Assembly (NCBI GenBank): GCA_032334235.1
Contig: JAVSGI010000005.1
Location: forward strand, 868,001 to 932,000
Direction of reading: 5' to 3'
DNA: 64,000 nucleotides
Origin: Paracoccaceae bacterium Fryx2
GTDB taxonomy: Bacteria; Pseudomonadota; Alphaproteobacteria; Rhodobacterales; Rhodobacteraceae
Position 1 is the stretch's first letter. Each line of letters opens with the position of its first letter. Of this stretch, positions 8,901 to 17,132 are shown one piece after another. The notes under the pieces are model-generated. The model was not told the DNA's origin and searched no databases. It was given only the letters and a program-made list of their open reading frames with translations. The position numbers and the translations under genes were made by a program.

Positions 8901-11900
8901 GTCACGCCAAGGTGGCGCAGGCCCACCTGCGCCTGCGTCCAGGCCAGGGTTTCGGCGCGGGCATAGGCCGACACGTCGCGGTGGCGTTCGACCAGATCGA
9001 GCAGCGCCTCGGGGGTTTCCGCCACGATGGTCCAGAAGGTCACCCGCGCCATCCCGCCCACCGGCACCCGCAGGCGGCGGCGGATCGAGAACACCGGGTC
9101 GAGCACGGTGCCGGTGCTGCCCGACAGCGGCGCCGCCGCCATCACCGCCGTGTTGATGGCCCGGCCGCGCCCGATGAAGCGGGCACGATCGGTCTCGAAC
9201 TGCATCGGCGCGGTTTCCTCGCCCTCGACCACGGCGATATGGGCGGCCCAGACCTCGGGTTCATCCGGACTGCGGCGGCGGCGCGTGGCGATGATCACGC
9301 CCAGTTCGGGCAGGTGGTCGGTCACGACGAACATCTTGGAAAAGGCCGGATGCGCCACGTCGGTCGCCGTCGGGGCCAGCACGAGTTCGGCGTAGGAGGT
9401 CACGTCGACCTCGCGCGCGTAGCGCCCGGTGTTGGTCAGGGTGACACGCCGCGCCTCGGCGTCATCCTCGGCCGAAACCACGACCTCGGTGGTGGTGGTC
9501 AGGTGCGGGCCCGCATGGGTGAAGGCGGCATGGTGTTCGCAGAATACGGCCGTGCGGCGGGCGGGGTCGCTGCCGGTGGGGGCCAGCCCCGCCGACCACA
9601 GCGCGCCGCTTTCGGCATCGCGCATGAACAGGAACGTCCCCAGCCCCTGCCCCGCATCGGACCGCCACCGGGTGATCGCCAGGTTGCGCCAGCGGCTTGA
9701 CCCGGTGCCGGAGGGCGTCAGCATCGTGCTGAAGCGGCCGTTCGACAGCAGATGCGCGGTGGGGGCATCCTGCCCCGGGGCGGCAAAGCGGCGCAGCGCC
9801 AGGGTGTCGGACGCCGCCGCCGGGGTGACCGGCACGTCGGCCGCGCGGGGCTGCGCGCTGGCCGCGTCGCGCGGCACCCGTTCCTGCAACAGCAGGTCGA
9901 CGCCCTTGATCATCGGCTCGGCGTGAAAGCGTTCGCGCAACCGACCGCCTTGCAGCGTGTTGGCGATGGCGGTGATCGTCATGCCCTGGTGATGCGCCAT
10001 GAAACTGCGCACGATGGCGACCCCCGCCCCTTCGGGCAGGCGGGACCGGGTGAAATCCAGCGCCTCGTAGAAGCCGTAGCGCCCTTCGGCGCCCAGCGTG
10101 GCCAGCGCGGCGTAGTTCGCGGCGGCGGCGGCCGGGTCGACCATCGCGGCGAGCCCGGTGGCATAGGGCGCGATCACCCGGTTCAGGCTCAGCCCGCGCT
10201 TCAGCCCCAGACCCGGCACGCCGAAGTCGGAATACTGGTAGGTCATCTCCAGGTCGCGGGCATTGAACGACGATTCCGAGATGCCCCAGGGAATGTCCAG
10301 CGACGCGCCATAGTCCCGCTGCCGCGCCACAACCAGCCGGTTGGTCTGTTCCAGCACCGAGCCTGCGGGCGCACGCATCACCAGCGCGGGCATCAGGTAT
10401 TCGAACATGCTGCCCGACCACGAGATCAGCGCCGAGGCCGCCCCCAGCGGCGTCGCGGCCCGGCCCAGCCGGAACCAGTGCCGGGTCTCCACATCGCCCT
10501 TGGCGATGGCGAACAGGCTGGCCAGCCGCGCCTCCGACGCCAGCAGGTCATAGCAGTTCGGGTCCAGCGTCTTGGTCGGCACGGTGAAACCGATCGACAG
10601 CAGCTTCTTCTCGGGGTCGAGCAGGAAGCCGAACTCCATCGCCAGCGCCATGTCGCGGGCAAGCCGCGACACCATCTGCAGGCGGCGCAGGTCGGGGCCG
10701 TCGAGCCGGGCGTCGGTGGCGGCCTCGGCCAGCCGCTGCCGGATCGCCGCGACCCAGAAGGCAGGGTCGCCCGGCGGCGCGCGGTCGGGCCGGGCGGCCT
10801 GCTTCGCATCGGGGCCGGTAAGTGCGGCCACCAGCGCCAGCGCCCGGTCGGCATCGGGCAGCATCGCCCCGGCGTCCAGGCGGCCGCTGTCCGCCAGCGC
10901 CGCCATCATCCCGTCCAGCAGGTCGGCCAGTTCCGCCCCGGCCAGGGTATCGGCACCCTCGGTCAGGGCCTGCCGGGCCAGCAGCAGCGTGTCGCGCAGG
11001 CCCGCCCGCAGGTCGCGGTCGTCGGGTGCGGCGGTCTGCCAGTCCTGGCAGGCCTGCGCCACGGCGATCAGATGCCCGGCAAGGTTGCCGCTGTCCACGG
11101 TCGAGACATAGGGCGGGTCGAGCACGCGGCCGTCGCGCGTGTCATACCAGTTGAAGAAGTGTCCACGAAAGCGCGGCAGCGCCAGCATGGCGTGCAGCGT
11201 CTGCTCCAGCCGTGTCAGGGCGGCGTCCTGACCGATCCAGCCGAGGTCGTGCGAAGCCGTGGTGGCCAGCAGGTAAAGCCCCATGTTGGTGGGCGAGGTG
11301 CGCTGGGCCACGACCGGGCGCGGGGTTTCCTGAAAGTTGTCAGGCGGAAGATGGCTGTCGGTCGGGGTGACGAAGGTCTCGAAATAACGCCAGGTGCGGC
11401 GGGCGATCAGCCGCAGCCGGGCAGCATCGGCGGGGCTCAGCGGGGCGGCATGGCGCAGGGCGCGCGGCCGGCTGATGCCCAATGCCACCGCCGGCGCGGC
11501 AAACCACAGCGCGACCAGCGGCAGAACCGCAGGCCAGGCGGCGGGGTTGACCAGCAGGGCCGCCCCTCCGGTCGCCAGCCCCAGCCCCAGCCCGCCCGCC
11601 ATGCGCCGGTAGCTGCCCGCCAGCCCCGGCAGCGCGCTGCCTTCGGCCTGCGCCGCCGTCACCCAGTCGAGCAGGCGGCGCCGGCTGACGGCCAGCCGCC
11701 ACAGGGTGCGCAGGGTGGCGTCGAGCATCTGCCAGCCGGTATCGGCCAGAAACACCACGCCCAGCACGATCTGCGACACCGCGGCCTTCGTGTCCGCCGC
11801 CAGCGCCGCGACATGGCTGCGCGAGGTGATCCCCGCCCGTCCCGGCAGCACCGCAAAGGGCAGCCCGATCAGCCGCGGCAGCGCCAGCAGGCCCAGCAGC

Positions 11901-14446
11901 AGCCCGGTCCAGGCCGCGGCCTGCGGCTGTGGCAGCAGCATCCAGCCCGCCGCGAGCGCGGCAAGGCTCAGCGGGGCCGTCAGCGACCGGCGCAGGTTGT
12001 CGAGCATCTTCCAGCGCCCCACCGCCGGGATGTCCCGGCCCCTGCGCCCGAACACCCAGGGCAGAAGCTGCCAGTCGCCGCGCACCCAGCGGTGCTGGCG
12101 GCGGGCGGCAACGTCGAAGCGGGCGGGGAAATCCTCGACCACCTCGATGTCGGACGCCAGCGCGGCGCGGGCGAAGATGCCCTCGAAAAGGTCGTGGCTG
12201 AGCAACGCGTTCTCGGGCACCCGCCCGGCCAGCGCCTCGTCGAAGGCATCGACATCATAGATGCCCTTGCCGGTGAACGACCCCTCGGCGAACAGGTCCT
12301 GATAGACATCGGAAATCGCCGCCGCATAAGAATCGATTCCGCCGGGGCTGGAGAACACCTGCTGGAACAGCGATCCCTCGCTTCCCACCGGCAGCGCCGG
12401 GGTGACGCGGGGTTGCAGGATGCCGTAACCGCTGGTGACCCGCCCCGAGGCCGGATCGACCCGCGCGCGGTTCAGCGGATGCGCCATCTTGCCGATCATC
12501 CGCCGCACCGTGTCGCGCAAAAGCCGGGTGTCGGCGTCCAGCGTGATGACATAGCGGATGTCCTGCGGCACCTCCTGCGGCAGGAAGGTGGTGTCGGTCG
12601 CGCCGCGCAGCAGGCGGTTCAGCTCGTCCAGCTTGCCGCGCTTGCGCTCCCACCCCATCCAGCAGCCCTGCGCCGGGTTCCAGCGCCGGGTGCGGTGCAG
12701 CAGCAGAAAGCGGTCGCCCCGGTCGGACGGATAGGTTTCGTTCAACTGGGCAATGCCCGCCCGTGCCGCGGCGATCAGGTCGGCATCGCCGGGCGTGGTT
12801 TCGGTGGCGGCATCGGGGCCGTCGGACAGCAGCGCGAAATGCAGCGCGCCGCCGGTGCTGGACAGGTGATGAACCTCCAGCCGCTCGATCTGGCGGGCCA
12901 GATCGTCGGCATCGCTGAGGATGACGGGCACCGCGACCAGCGTTCGCAGATGCGGCGGGATGCCGTCGATCAGGTCGAGCGCGGGAAGCAGCTTCGGCGC
13001 CACCGTGCGGGTGACGGCCAGGTTGATCAGCGCCGTGCCGGCCTCCACGGCGGCCGCAGCGCCGGTCAGCGCAAGCGGCAGCAGCGCGGCCGGGCCCGCC
13101 CCGCTGCCCCAGAGGGCTGCCGACAGAAGCGCGCCGCTGGTCGCCGCAATCGCCCCGAGATAGCCGCCCAGCCCCAGCCGACCAACCAGCCGCCGCGTCC
13201 GCAGCCGCAGCGGCGGGGCATAGCCCAGTTGCCGCTCCAGCGCCGCGCGGCCCGGACCGATCAGGGCGTGGCCCGGGTCGCCGTCGCGGGCCGTCATCGC
13301 CAGCGCCGCCTCGGTCACCCCGGTCTCGGTCAGGGCCGAGTGGCGCGAAAGATCCTCGATCGCGGTGCGGTAGCGGTTGCGCGTCGCGAAATCCAGCGCC
13401 TCGAAATCTGACGCTTGCCGCAGCCGCGCGTCGATCAGGCTGACCGCCTCGAACACGTCGGCCCAGTCGAGTTCCGATGCGAGCCTCATGCTGGTGACGA
13501 TGTTGCGCATCGTGACGTTGGAGGCGGCCTGCCGCTGGTGGGCGCGCAGCACCACGTCGTCGATCGTGGTGCCCTGCTGGCGCAGGCGGTCCTCCAGCCA
13601 GCCGCGCAGCGGCGTTTCGGTGGGGTCGAGGCCGCGCAGCCGTTTGGCGATCTGCGCCGCAAGGATCTCGGGCAGCGGCCGGTCGGCGTGGTCCGCAAAG
13701 GCGACATGCACCGGCACCGGCGGGGCCGTCGATTCGTCTCGGGTCGGCTTGCCGAACACCGCATCGACCAGGGTATCGGCCTCCAGCCGCATCCGGTGGC
13801 CAACGGTTATCTGCGCCACCAGACGGCGCATGTTCTCTATCAGCACGATGCGCAGGGTGATGGCCACCGCCCACAACTCGCCGATCATCAGCGGCTGAAC
13901 CTGCTGATAAGCCTGCACGAACCGGATGAGGATCGGCCCCGACAGCAGGCTGTCGGTATGGGCAACATAGGCCCAGGCCAGCCCCAGCACGCGCGGATAC
14001 CCCGCCAACGGCCCATCGCGCAGTTTGGGCAACTGCCGGTAATAGCCCGGCGGCAGATCCTCACCGATCTGGCGCAACTGCTGTTCCACCAGATGCACGT
14101 TGTCGAGGAGCCATTCCGCGGCAGGCGACACGGTCTGCCCGTCCTGCACCGCCTGCGACAGCGACCGGTAGGCAGCCAGCAGCACCTGCGCATTTTCGCG
14201 CACCCGCCGCGTCAGCGGCAGCACTCTGGACGACCGCCCGTCCGGGACGACGGCTTGCGCCGCAGCAAGGGTGCGGGCGTGGTGCTCAAGCCGGTCAGGA
14301 CCGAAGAGGTCGGCCCTGACCGGAGCGTCGTCTTGCCACAGGTCACGATCCGGTCGCGCCTGCCTCCACCGGGTCGTGAAGCCGCGCGAAGACGGCTGCG
14401 GGGCGGCGGTTGCGGGTTTGCCCTCGGGCAAGGGCGACCCGCTCAC
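5924..14446 (-). CDS. cgs: Cyclic beta-1,2-glucan synthase (NdvB/Cgs/ChvB-like)
   Basis: A giant 2840-residue inner-membrane enzyme that makes cyclic beta-1,2-glucan from UDP-glucose; the product acts in the periplasm in osmoadaptation and host interaction in rhizobia and Brucella. The length fits the family (about 2830-2870). Order of parts: cytoplasmic N-terminal region; membrane helices near residues 410-480; a GT84 domain with the nucleotide-sugar DAD motif (ITLDADTRLL, near 635) and RQHRWVRGDWQLLPW (near 785); more helices near 800-990; and a large C-terminal GH94 phosphorylase-like half with TGDWNDGMNRVG (near 2517) and WYTGSAGWMYR, which sets chain length in the known enzymes. The start is GTG at 14446, overlapping the stop of the 64-codon gene upstream (GTGA), so translation is coupled. 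No separate exporter (NdvA) is seen nearby. Confidence 0.95.
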   Translation of the reverse strand: MSGSPLPEGKPATAAPQPSSRGFTTRWRQARPDRDLWQDDAPVRADLFGPDRLEHHARTLAAAQAVVPDGRSSRVLPLTRRVRENAQVLLAAYRSLSQAVQDGQTVSPAAEWLLDNVHLVEQQLRQIGEDLPPGYYRQLPKLRDGPLAGYPRVLGLAWAYVAHTDSLLSGPILIRFVQAYQQVQPLMIGELWAVAITLRIVLIENMRRLVAQITVGHRMRLEADTLVDAVFGKPTRDESTAPPVPVHVAFADHADRPLPEILAAQIAKRLRGLDPTETPLRGWLEDRLRQQGTTIDDVVLRAHQRQAASNVTMRNIVTSMRLASELDWADVFEAVSLIDARLRQASDFEALDFATRNRYRTAIEDLSRHSALTETGVTEAALAMTARDGDPGHALIGPGRAALERQLGYAPPLRLRTRRLVGRLGLGGYLGAIAATSGALLSAALWGSGAGPAALLPLALTGAAAAVEAGTALINLAVTRTVAPKLLPALDLIDGIPPHLRTLVAVPVILSDADDLARQIERLEVHHLSSTGGALHFALLSDGPDAATETTPGDADLIAAARAGIAQLNETYPSDRGDRFLLLHRTRRWNPAQGCWMGWERKRGKLDELNRLLRGATDTTFLPQEVPQDIRYVITLDADTRLLRDTVRRMIGKMAHPLNRARVDPASGRVTSGYGILQPRVTPALPVGSEGSLFQQVFSSPGGIDSYAAAISDVYQDLFAEGSFTGKGIYDVDAFDEALAGRVPENALLSHDLFEGIFARAALASDIEVVEDFPARFDVAARRQHRWVRGDWQLLPWVFGRRGRDIPAVGRWKMLDNLRRSLTAPLSLAALAAGWMLLPQPQAAAWTGLLLGLLALPRLIGLPFAVLPGRAGITSRSHVAALAADTKAAVSQIVLGVVFLADTGWQMLDATLRTLWRLAVSRRRLLDWVTAAQAEGSALPGLAGSYRRMAGGLGLGLATGGAALLVNPAAWPAVLPLVALWFAAPAVALGISRPRALRHAAPLSPADAARLRLIARRTWRYFETFVTPTDSHLPPDNFQETPRPVVAQRTSPTNMGLYLLATTASHDLGWIGQDAALTRLEQTLHAMLALPRFRGHFFNWYDTRDGRVLDPPYVSTVDSGNLAGHLIAVAQACQDWQTAAPDDRDLRAGLRDTLLLARQALTEGADTLAGAELADLLDGMMAALADSGRLDAGAMLPDADRALALVAALTGPDAKQAARPDRAPPGDPAFWVAAIRQRLAEAATDARLDGPDLRRLQMVSRLARDMALAMEFGFLLDPEKKLLSIGFTVPTKTLDPNCYDLLASEARLASLFAIAKGDVETRHWFRLGRAATPLGAASALISWSGSMFEYLMPALVMRAPAGSVLEQTNRLVVARQRDYGASLDIPWGISESSFNARDLEMTYQYSDFGVPGLGLKRGLSLNRVIAPYATGLAAMVDPAAAAANYAALATLGAEGRYGFYEALDFTRSRLPEGAGVAIVRSFMAHHQGMTITAIANTLQGGRLRERFHAEPMIKGVDLLLQERVPRDAASAQPRAADVPVTPAAASDTLALRRFAAPGQDAPTAHLLSNGRFSTMLTPSGTGSSRWRNLAITRWRSDAGQGLGTFLFMRDAESGALWSAGLAPTGSDPARRTAVFCEHHAAFTHAGPHLTTTTEVVVSAEDDAEARRVTLTNTGRYAREVDVTSYAELVLAPTATDVAHPAFSKMFVVTDHLPELGVIIATRRRRSPDEPEVWAAHIAVVEGEETAPMQFETDRARFIGRGRAINTAVMAAAPLSGSTGTVLDPVFSIRRRLRVPVGGMARVTFWTIVAETPEALLDLVERHRDVSAYARAETLAWTQAQVGLRHLGVTPAAAADFQRLSGVLISGDARLRAGVPRILAGAGPQSRLWQLGISGDLPIVLLQIDDVQDIARVYEALAAHEYWRMRLFAVDLVILNDRASSYVQDLQNAIETAVRSAQSRPRAENGHHPDRGRIFALRTDLIPADARALLVAVAGAALVASRGGIGNQIAALPVPAPQAAPLPLARPLAEDSPESPPALEFFNGTGGFDDDGREYVTILRDGQTTPAPWLNVIANDGFGFQVSAEGSGHVWAENSRENQITPWSNDPVSDPAGEAIFLRDLDTGRVWTVTALPIRGLGAYTARHGFGYSRFSHTAQGIMAEMVQFVPPDDPVKISHLTLRNTTPRPRRLSVTGYAEWVLGASRDATLAHVITETCPETGAVLAHNPYATAFPGRVAFADLGADVASRSGDRAEVLGPNGNLAAPAGIAGPLSGRTGPALDPCAALQRIVTLAPGQTVEVTFLIGQAASAGAARALILRTRAADPRAVLAEVKRGWADLLGSVQVRSPDRAMDILLNGWLLYQTVACRIRARAGFYQASGAYGFRDQLQDGMALTAIRPALTRSHLLRAASRQFPEGDVQHWWLPHSGQGVRTRISDDRVWLGFGVAQYITVSGDEGILDEMLPFLEGPHLQPGAHDDFFQPGMSDEIASLFEHCARGIDQAIALTGANGMPLIGTGDWNDGMNRVGEGGQGTSVWLGWLLLATIARLAPLADSRDPERAGRWRAHAETLRAAIEAEGWDGAWYRRGTYDDGGLLGSAGSGECRIDSIAQSWAVLSGAADPARAAMAMESVMTHLVRPDPGLVLLFTPPFDSTPRDPGYIKGYPPGLRENGGQYSHAAMWAVLAQARLGNGTAAGSLFALLNPINHALTPADAQRYKVEPYVVAADVYSTAPHEGRGGWTWYTGSAGWMYRAGIEGILGLTRVGNALHIDPCFPAAWPRMEATLRQDGAAVTLLVENPGGTGHGIAQVEIDGMAVPHGGGPLILPLSDAPRRVRITLSGPVA

Positions 14447-14637
14447 TTGACGGCCGGGGCCTCTGCTGCCGCATCGGCGGGCGGGGCGACCGGCGTCCCT
14501 CGGGGCAGGCTGCCCGCATCCATTTCAACCATGTCAATGCGCGGCGTCATCGCGCCCATCGAACTGCGCGGTTTTCGGACACCCTGAGCGCGGCAGGCCA
14601 TCTCTGTCCATTTGGTTTCAATCTGATCCCAGGTCAT
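14443..14637 (-). CDS. Small conserved-looking protein coupled to cyclic glucan synthase
   Basis: A 64-residue cytoplasmic protein of unknown function beginning MTWDQIETKWTEMACRAQ, with a Pro/Ala-rich, low-complexity C-terminal half ending APAVK. The first 20 residues resemble small Trp-Asp-start proteins such as CsbD-type stress proteins, but the remainder does not, so no function is given. The start at 14637 has a good AAAGGA ribosome-binding site 8-10 nt upstream. Its TGA overlaps the GTG of the glucan synthase. Together these support a real leading gene of that operon, possibly needed to load ribosomes onto the very long downstream gene. The gap upstream to the divergent methyltransferase (14638-14912) contains an inverted repeat. 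Confidence 0.7.
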   Translation of the reverse strand: MTWDQIETKWTEMACRAQGVRKPRSSMGAMTPRIDMVEMDAGSLPRGTPVAPPADAAAEAPAVK

Positions 14638-14655
14638 GCAGCATTCCTTTCGTGT

Positions 14656-14677
14656 CTGTCAGGATGGAATGTGACAG
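14656..14677. promoter_or_regulatory. Inverted repeat CTGTCA-N10-TGACAG, possible operator
   Basis: A perfect 6-bp inverted repeat (14656-14661 and 14672-14677) with a 10-bp spacer lies 19-40 bp upstream of the start of the 64-codon gene and glucan synthase operon. The geometry suits a dimeric regulator. No regulator is identified and the elements are short. Confidence 0.35.
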
Positions 14678-14912
14678 CGCCCTTGGCAGAGGGGGCGCCC
14701 CGGTACGGGCGAGACGCCATACCGCCACACAGGATTTCAACGCAGGGGCGAGGATTTGGTTCCAGCCCCCGGGGCGCAACCGTCGGATGTTTTGCGCAGG
14801 GCGCCCGCACGGCCCGCCGGCGCCGTGCAGCCAAAGGTAAAGGCGGTTGCTTTCCGGGCGGGCAAAGGCTATCAAACGCCGGGAAAACGGCGGTTTCTGG
14901 CGTGGAAATGCA

Positions 14913-15614
14913 ATGGATTACAGATATGTAGACCCGCCAACCCCAGGCTGGGCACGCTGGCGAAGCCTCTACCGCCACCATGCCGGCCTGTCGGTCCTGC
15001 GGGTTCTGGAATACGAAAAGCTGGCGCAGCAGCCGCTGGCCGGGCGGGTGCTGGATGTCGGCGGCGGGCGCAACGCGCGCTACCTGAGCCAGCTTCCGGC
15101 CGATATCACGCTGGAATCGGTGAACATCGACCCGAAGATCGACCCCACCCACCTGATCACCCCCGGCGCGCCCTTCCCGATGGCCGACGACAGCTATGAC
15201 ATGTCGATCTGCCTCAACACGCTGGAACACGTCTATGACGGCGCGGCGGTGCTGGCCGAGATTTTCCGCGTGCTGAAGCCGGGCGGCACGGTTTATGTCA
15301 CCGTGCCCTTCATCTTCCGCATCCACGCCCATCCCGACGATTACTTCCGCGCCACGCCAAGCTGGTGGCGCGAGACGTTCCGGCGCGCGGGCTTTTCCGG
15401 CCTGACGCTGCAACCGCTGGTCTGGGGCCGCCAGACCACCGCCGGGATGATCACCGGCTATCGCGGCCCGTTCCCGCGCGGCCAGTTCCATCTCGCGCAC
15501 CTGCGCGACCTTGCCTACGCCCGCCTGACCCGCTGCGGCGCCACCTATTCCGGGCGGCGCGGCGAGCGGATCTGCGCCGTGGCGCCGGGGTGGTTTCTGA
15601 CGGGGGTGAAATGA
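14913..15614 (+). CDS. Class I SAM-dependent methyltransferase (Methyltransf_11 type)
   Basis: A 233-residue cytoplasmic methyltransferase. The SAM-binding motif I is VLDVGGGRNARYL (about residues 45-57), followed by NIDPKIDPTH and the motif after the acidic loop NTLEHVYDGAAVLAEIFRVLKPGG, the usual Methyltransf_11 arrangement. The substrate is unknown, but it heads an overlapping operon of surface-sugar genes, so a sugar or glycan target is a fair inference. The ATG at 14913 was chosen because the frame upstream is open only from a TTG with no family-like sequence. The stop (TGA 15612-15614) overlaps the ATG of a 17-codon frame. Confidence 0.82.
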   Translation: MDYRYVDPPTPGWARWRSLYRHHAGLSVLRVLEYEKLAQQPLAGRVLDVGGGRNARYLSQLPADITLESVNIDPKIDPTHLITPGAPFPMADDSYDMSICLNTLEHVYDGAAVLAEIFRVLKPGGTVYVTVPFIFRIHAHPDDYFRATPSWWRETFRRAGFSGLTLQPLVWGRQTTAGMITGYRGPFPRGQFHLAHLRDLAYARLTRCGATYSGRRGERICAVAPGWFLTGVK

Positions 15615-15664
15615 CCGTGCAGTTCCGCATCAACCCTGCAACCTGTGCCCGGTGCCCGCGATGA
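15611..15664 (+). CDS. 17-codon bridging open frame between two methyltransferase genes
   Basis: An ATG at 15611 overlaps the upstream stop (ATGA), and its own TGA (15662-15664) overlaps the ATG of the next gene (ATGA). The 17-residue product (MTVQFRINPATCARCPR) has two Cys four residues apart. The frame exactly fills the gap, so ribosomes could pass through it to couple the two genes. It may be only a coupling device with no functional peptide. Confidence 0.35.
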   Translation: MTVQFRINPATCARCPR

Positions 15665-16515
15665 AGAAACCCCCGTTCCGCGCGCTGACCCTGCTGTGGC
15701 ATCGCCTGACCGGCAGCAAGACGGTCACGCTGGCCGGGGTGCGCCTGCACACCGATGCCGGGCGGGTGCCCCGGTCGCTGCAAAGCGCGATTTTCAAGGG
15801 CCGCTATGAACTGCCCGAGCGGGTGCTGGCGACGCGCGCGCTCCGCAAGGGCGACCGGGTGCTGGAAATCGGCACCGGGCTTGGCTTCATCAGCCTGCTG
15901 TGCAGCAGGCTGGCCGGGCCGGGGCAGGTTGTGTCCTACGAGGCGAACCCGGCGCTGGCGCCCATCATCGCGGCGAATTACGCGCTGAACGGGCTCGACC
16001 CCCGGCTGGTGCTGAAGGCGGTGACCACCGACGGCGCGCCGGTGACGTTCTTCCAGAACGATAACGTGGTGTCATCCTCGCTCCTTGACCGCGATCTGGG
16101 CGCGCGCCGGATCACCGTGGAAAGCGACCCGATCAACAGCGTGATCGACGCGCACCGCCCCGATGTGATCGTGATGGATGTCGAAGGTGCCGAGATTGCC
16201 CTGCTGACAGAAGCCCATCTTGCAGGCGTGCGCGCCATGGTGGTCGAGGTGCATCCCCATATCGTCGGGCAGGCGGCCATCGACGCGCTGCTGGCGCATC
16301 TGGCGGCGCAGGGCTTCGGCGTGGCGCAGACGCTGCACAAGAACGTGCTGCTGACCCCCGGACGGCGGGCTAGGCCATGTGGCCCGCGCAGGTCATCAAC
16401 CTGGCCGACAACACCGCGCGGATGGCCAATGCCGCAGCGATCCTCGACGCGCAGGGCATTCCCTTCACCCGGCTGGATGCGGTCCATGGCAAGACCCTGC
16501 GCCCGGCGGTGCTGA
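15661..16515 (+). CDS. FkbM family methyltransferase with probable 3' frame problem
   Basis: A SAM-dependent methyltransferase of the FkbM type, usually acting on sugar hydroxyls of glycans or antibiotics. Visible parts are the SAM motif VLEIGTGLGFISLL, the acidic VVSYEANP strand, and the FkbM-type IVMDVEGAEIALL. After about residue 235 the expected family ends, yet this frame runs on for roughly 45 further codons of Arg/Pro/Trp-rich sequence that overlap 139 bp of the next gene, including its whole start. A TAG at 16371-16373 in the neighbouring frame sits 3 nt before the next ATG. One additional C in the run at 16354-16358 would bring it into frame. The end at 16515 is what the sequence as given encodes; the true end is probably near 16373. 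Confidence 0.75.
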   Translation: MKKPPFRALTLLWHRLTGSKTVTLAGVRLHTDAGRVPRSLQSAIFKGRYELPERVLATRALRKGDRVLEIGTGLGFISLLCSRLAGPGQVVSYEANPALAPIIAANYALNGLDPRLVLKAVTTDGAPVTFFQNDNVVSSSLLDRDLGARRITVESDPINSVIDAHRPDVIVMDVEGAEIALLTEAHLAGVRAMVVEVHPHIVGQAAIDALLAHLAAQGFGVAQTLHKNVLLTPGRRARPCGPRRSSTWPTTPRGWPMPQRSSTRRAFPSPGWMRSMARPCARRC

Positions 16516-17132
16516 ATCGGGTTTATGACCCCCGCGCCAACCGCGCCCGCGCCCGCCACCCGCTGGTGCTTGCCGAGATCGGCTGCTACCTCAGCCACAT
16601 CGCCGCCTGGCAGGCGATTGCCGATGGCGACGCGCCCGGCGGCTTCATCTTCGAGGATGACTTTGCCGCCTCGGGCGATCTGGCTTCCGTTCTGGCCGCC
16701 CTGTCGCGGGATGCCGCGGGCGATTGGGACATGGTGAAGCTTTTCGCCTTCGACACCCATCCCCGCGTGGTGAGCCAGCGTGCGCTGGGGGACGGACACC
16801 GGCTGGTGATCCCCTACCGCGTGCCGACCTGCCTGCTGGGCTACGGGCTGACCCAGGCCGCCGCCCGGCATCTGGCGGGGCAGGCCTTGCCGTTCTTCCG
16901 CCCGGTGGACGAGGATCAGAAGTTCTTCTGGGAAACCGGGCTGCGGGTGGCGCTGGTGCTGCCGACACCCCTCCGGGTCGGTGACCAGCAGACTGTCACC
17001 GGCACCATCGGCAGCGCGCGGCGTGCGGCGGGCAAAAGCGGGCTGGCGTCGCTGCTGCGCGGCCTGCGCTACCAGATCGGCTACCGCGCCCGGCTGCACT
17101 GGCACCGGCTGCGTGGCGGGGCCGGGCAATGA
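16377..17132 (+). CDS. Glycosyltransferase family 25 (LPS-type) protein
   Basis: A 251-residue glycosyltransferase of the GT25/LOS biosynthesis type, adding sugars to lipooligosaccharide or other surface glycans. It shows VINLADNTARM at the N terminus (the family's start strand), LVLAEIGCYLSHIAAWQ and FIFEDDF, the acidic DD motif of the nucleotide-sugar site, then LLGYGLTQAAARHL. The C-terminal 50 residues are basic. The GT25 family often has a VRVISL-type start, which supports the ATG at 16377. The stop overlaps the next gene's ATG (ATGA, 17129-17132). It starts inside the extended frame of the preceding methyltransferase gene. Confidence 0.85.
   Translation: MWPAQVINLADNTARMANAAAILDAQGIPFTRLDAVHGKTLRPAVLNRVYDPRANRARARHPLVLAEIGCYLSHIAAWQAIADGDAPGGFIFEDDFAASGDLASVLAALSRDAAGDWDMVKLFAFDTHPRVVSQRALGDGHRLVIPYRVPTCLLGYGLTQAAARHLAGQALPFFRPVDEDQKFFWETGLRVALVLPTPLRVGDQQTVTGTIGSARRAAGKSGLASLLRGLRYQIGYRARLHWHRLRGGAGQ

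Noticed and set aside
6002-9700. Plus-strand open frames of over 1200 codons across the glucan synthase gene
   Set aside because: Gln/Arg/Ala/Gly-rich shadow translations without domains; the minus-strand frame is clearly a conserved enzyme.
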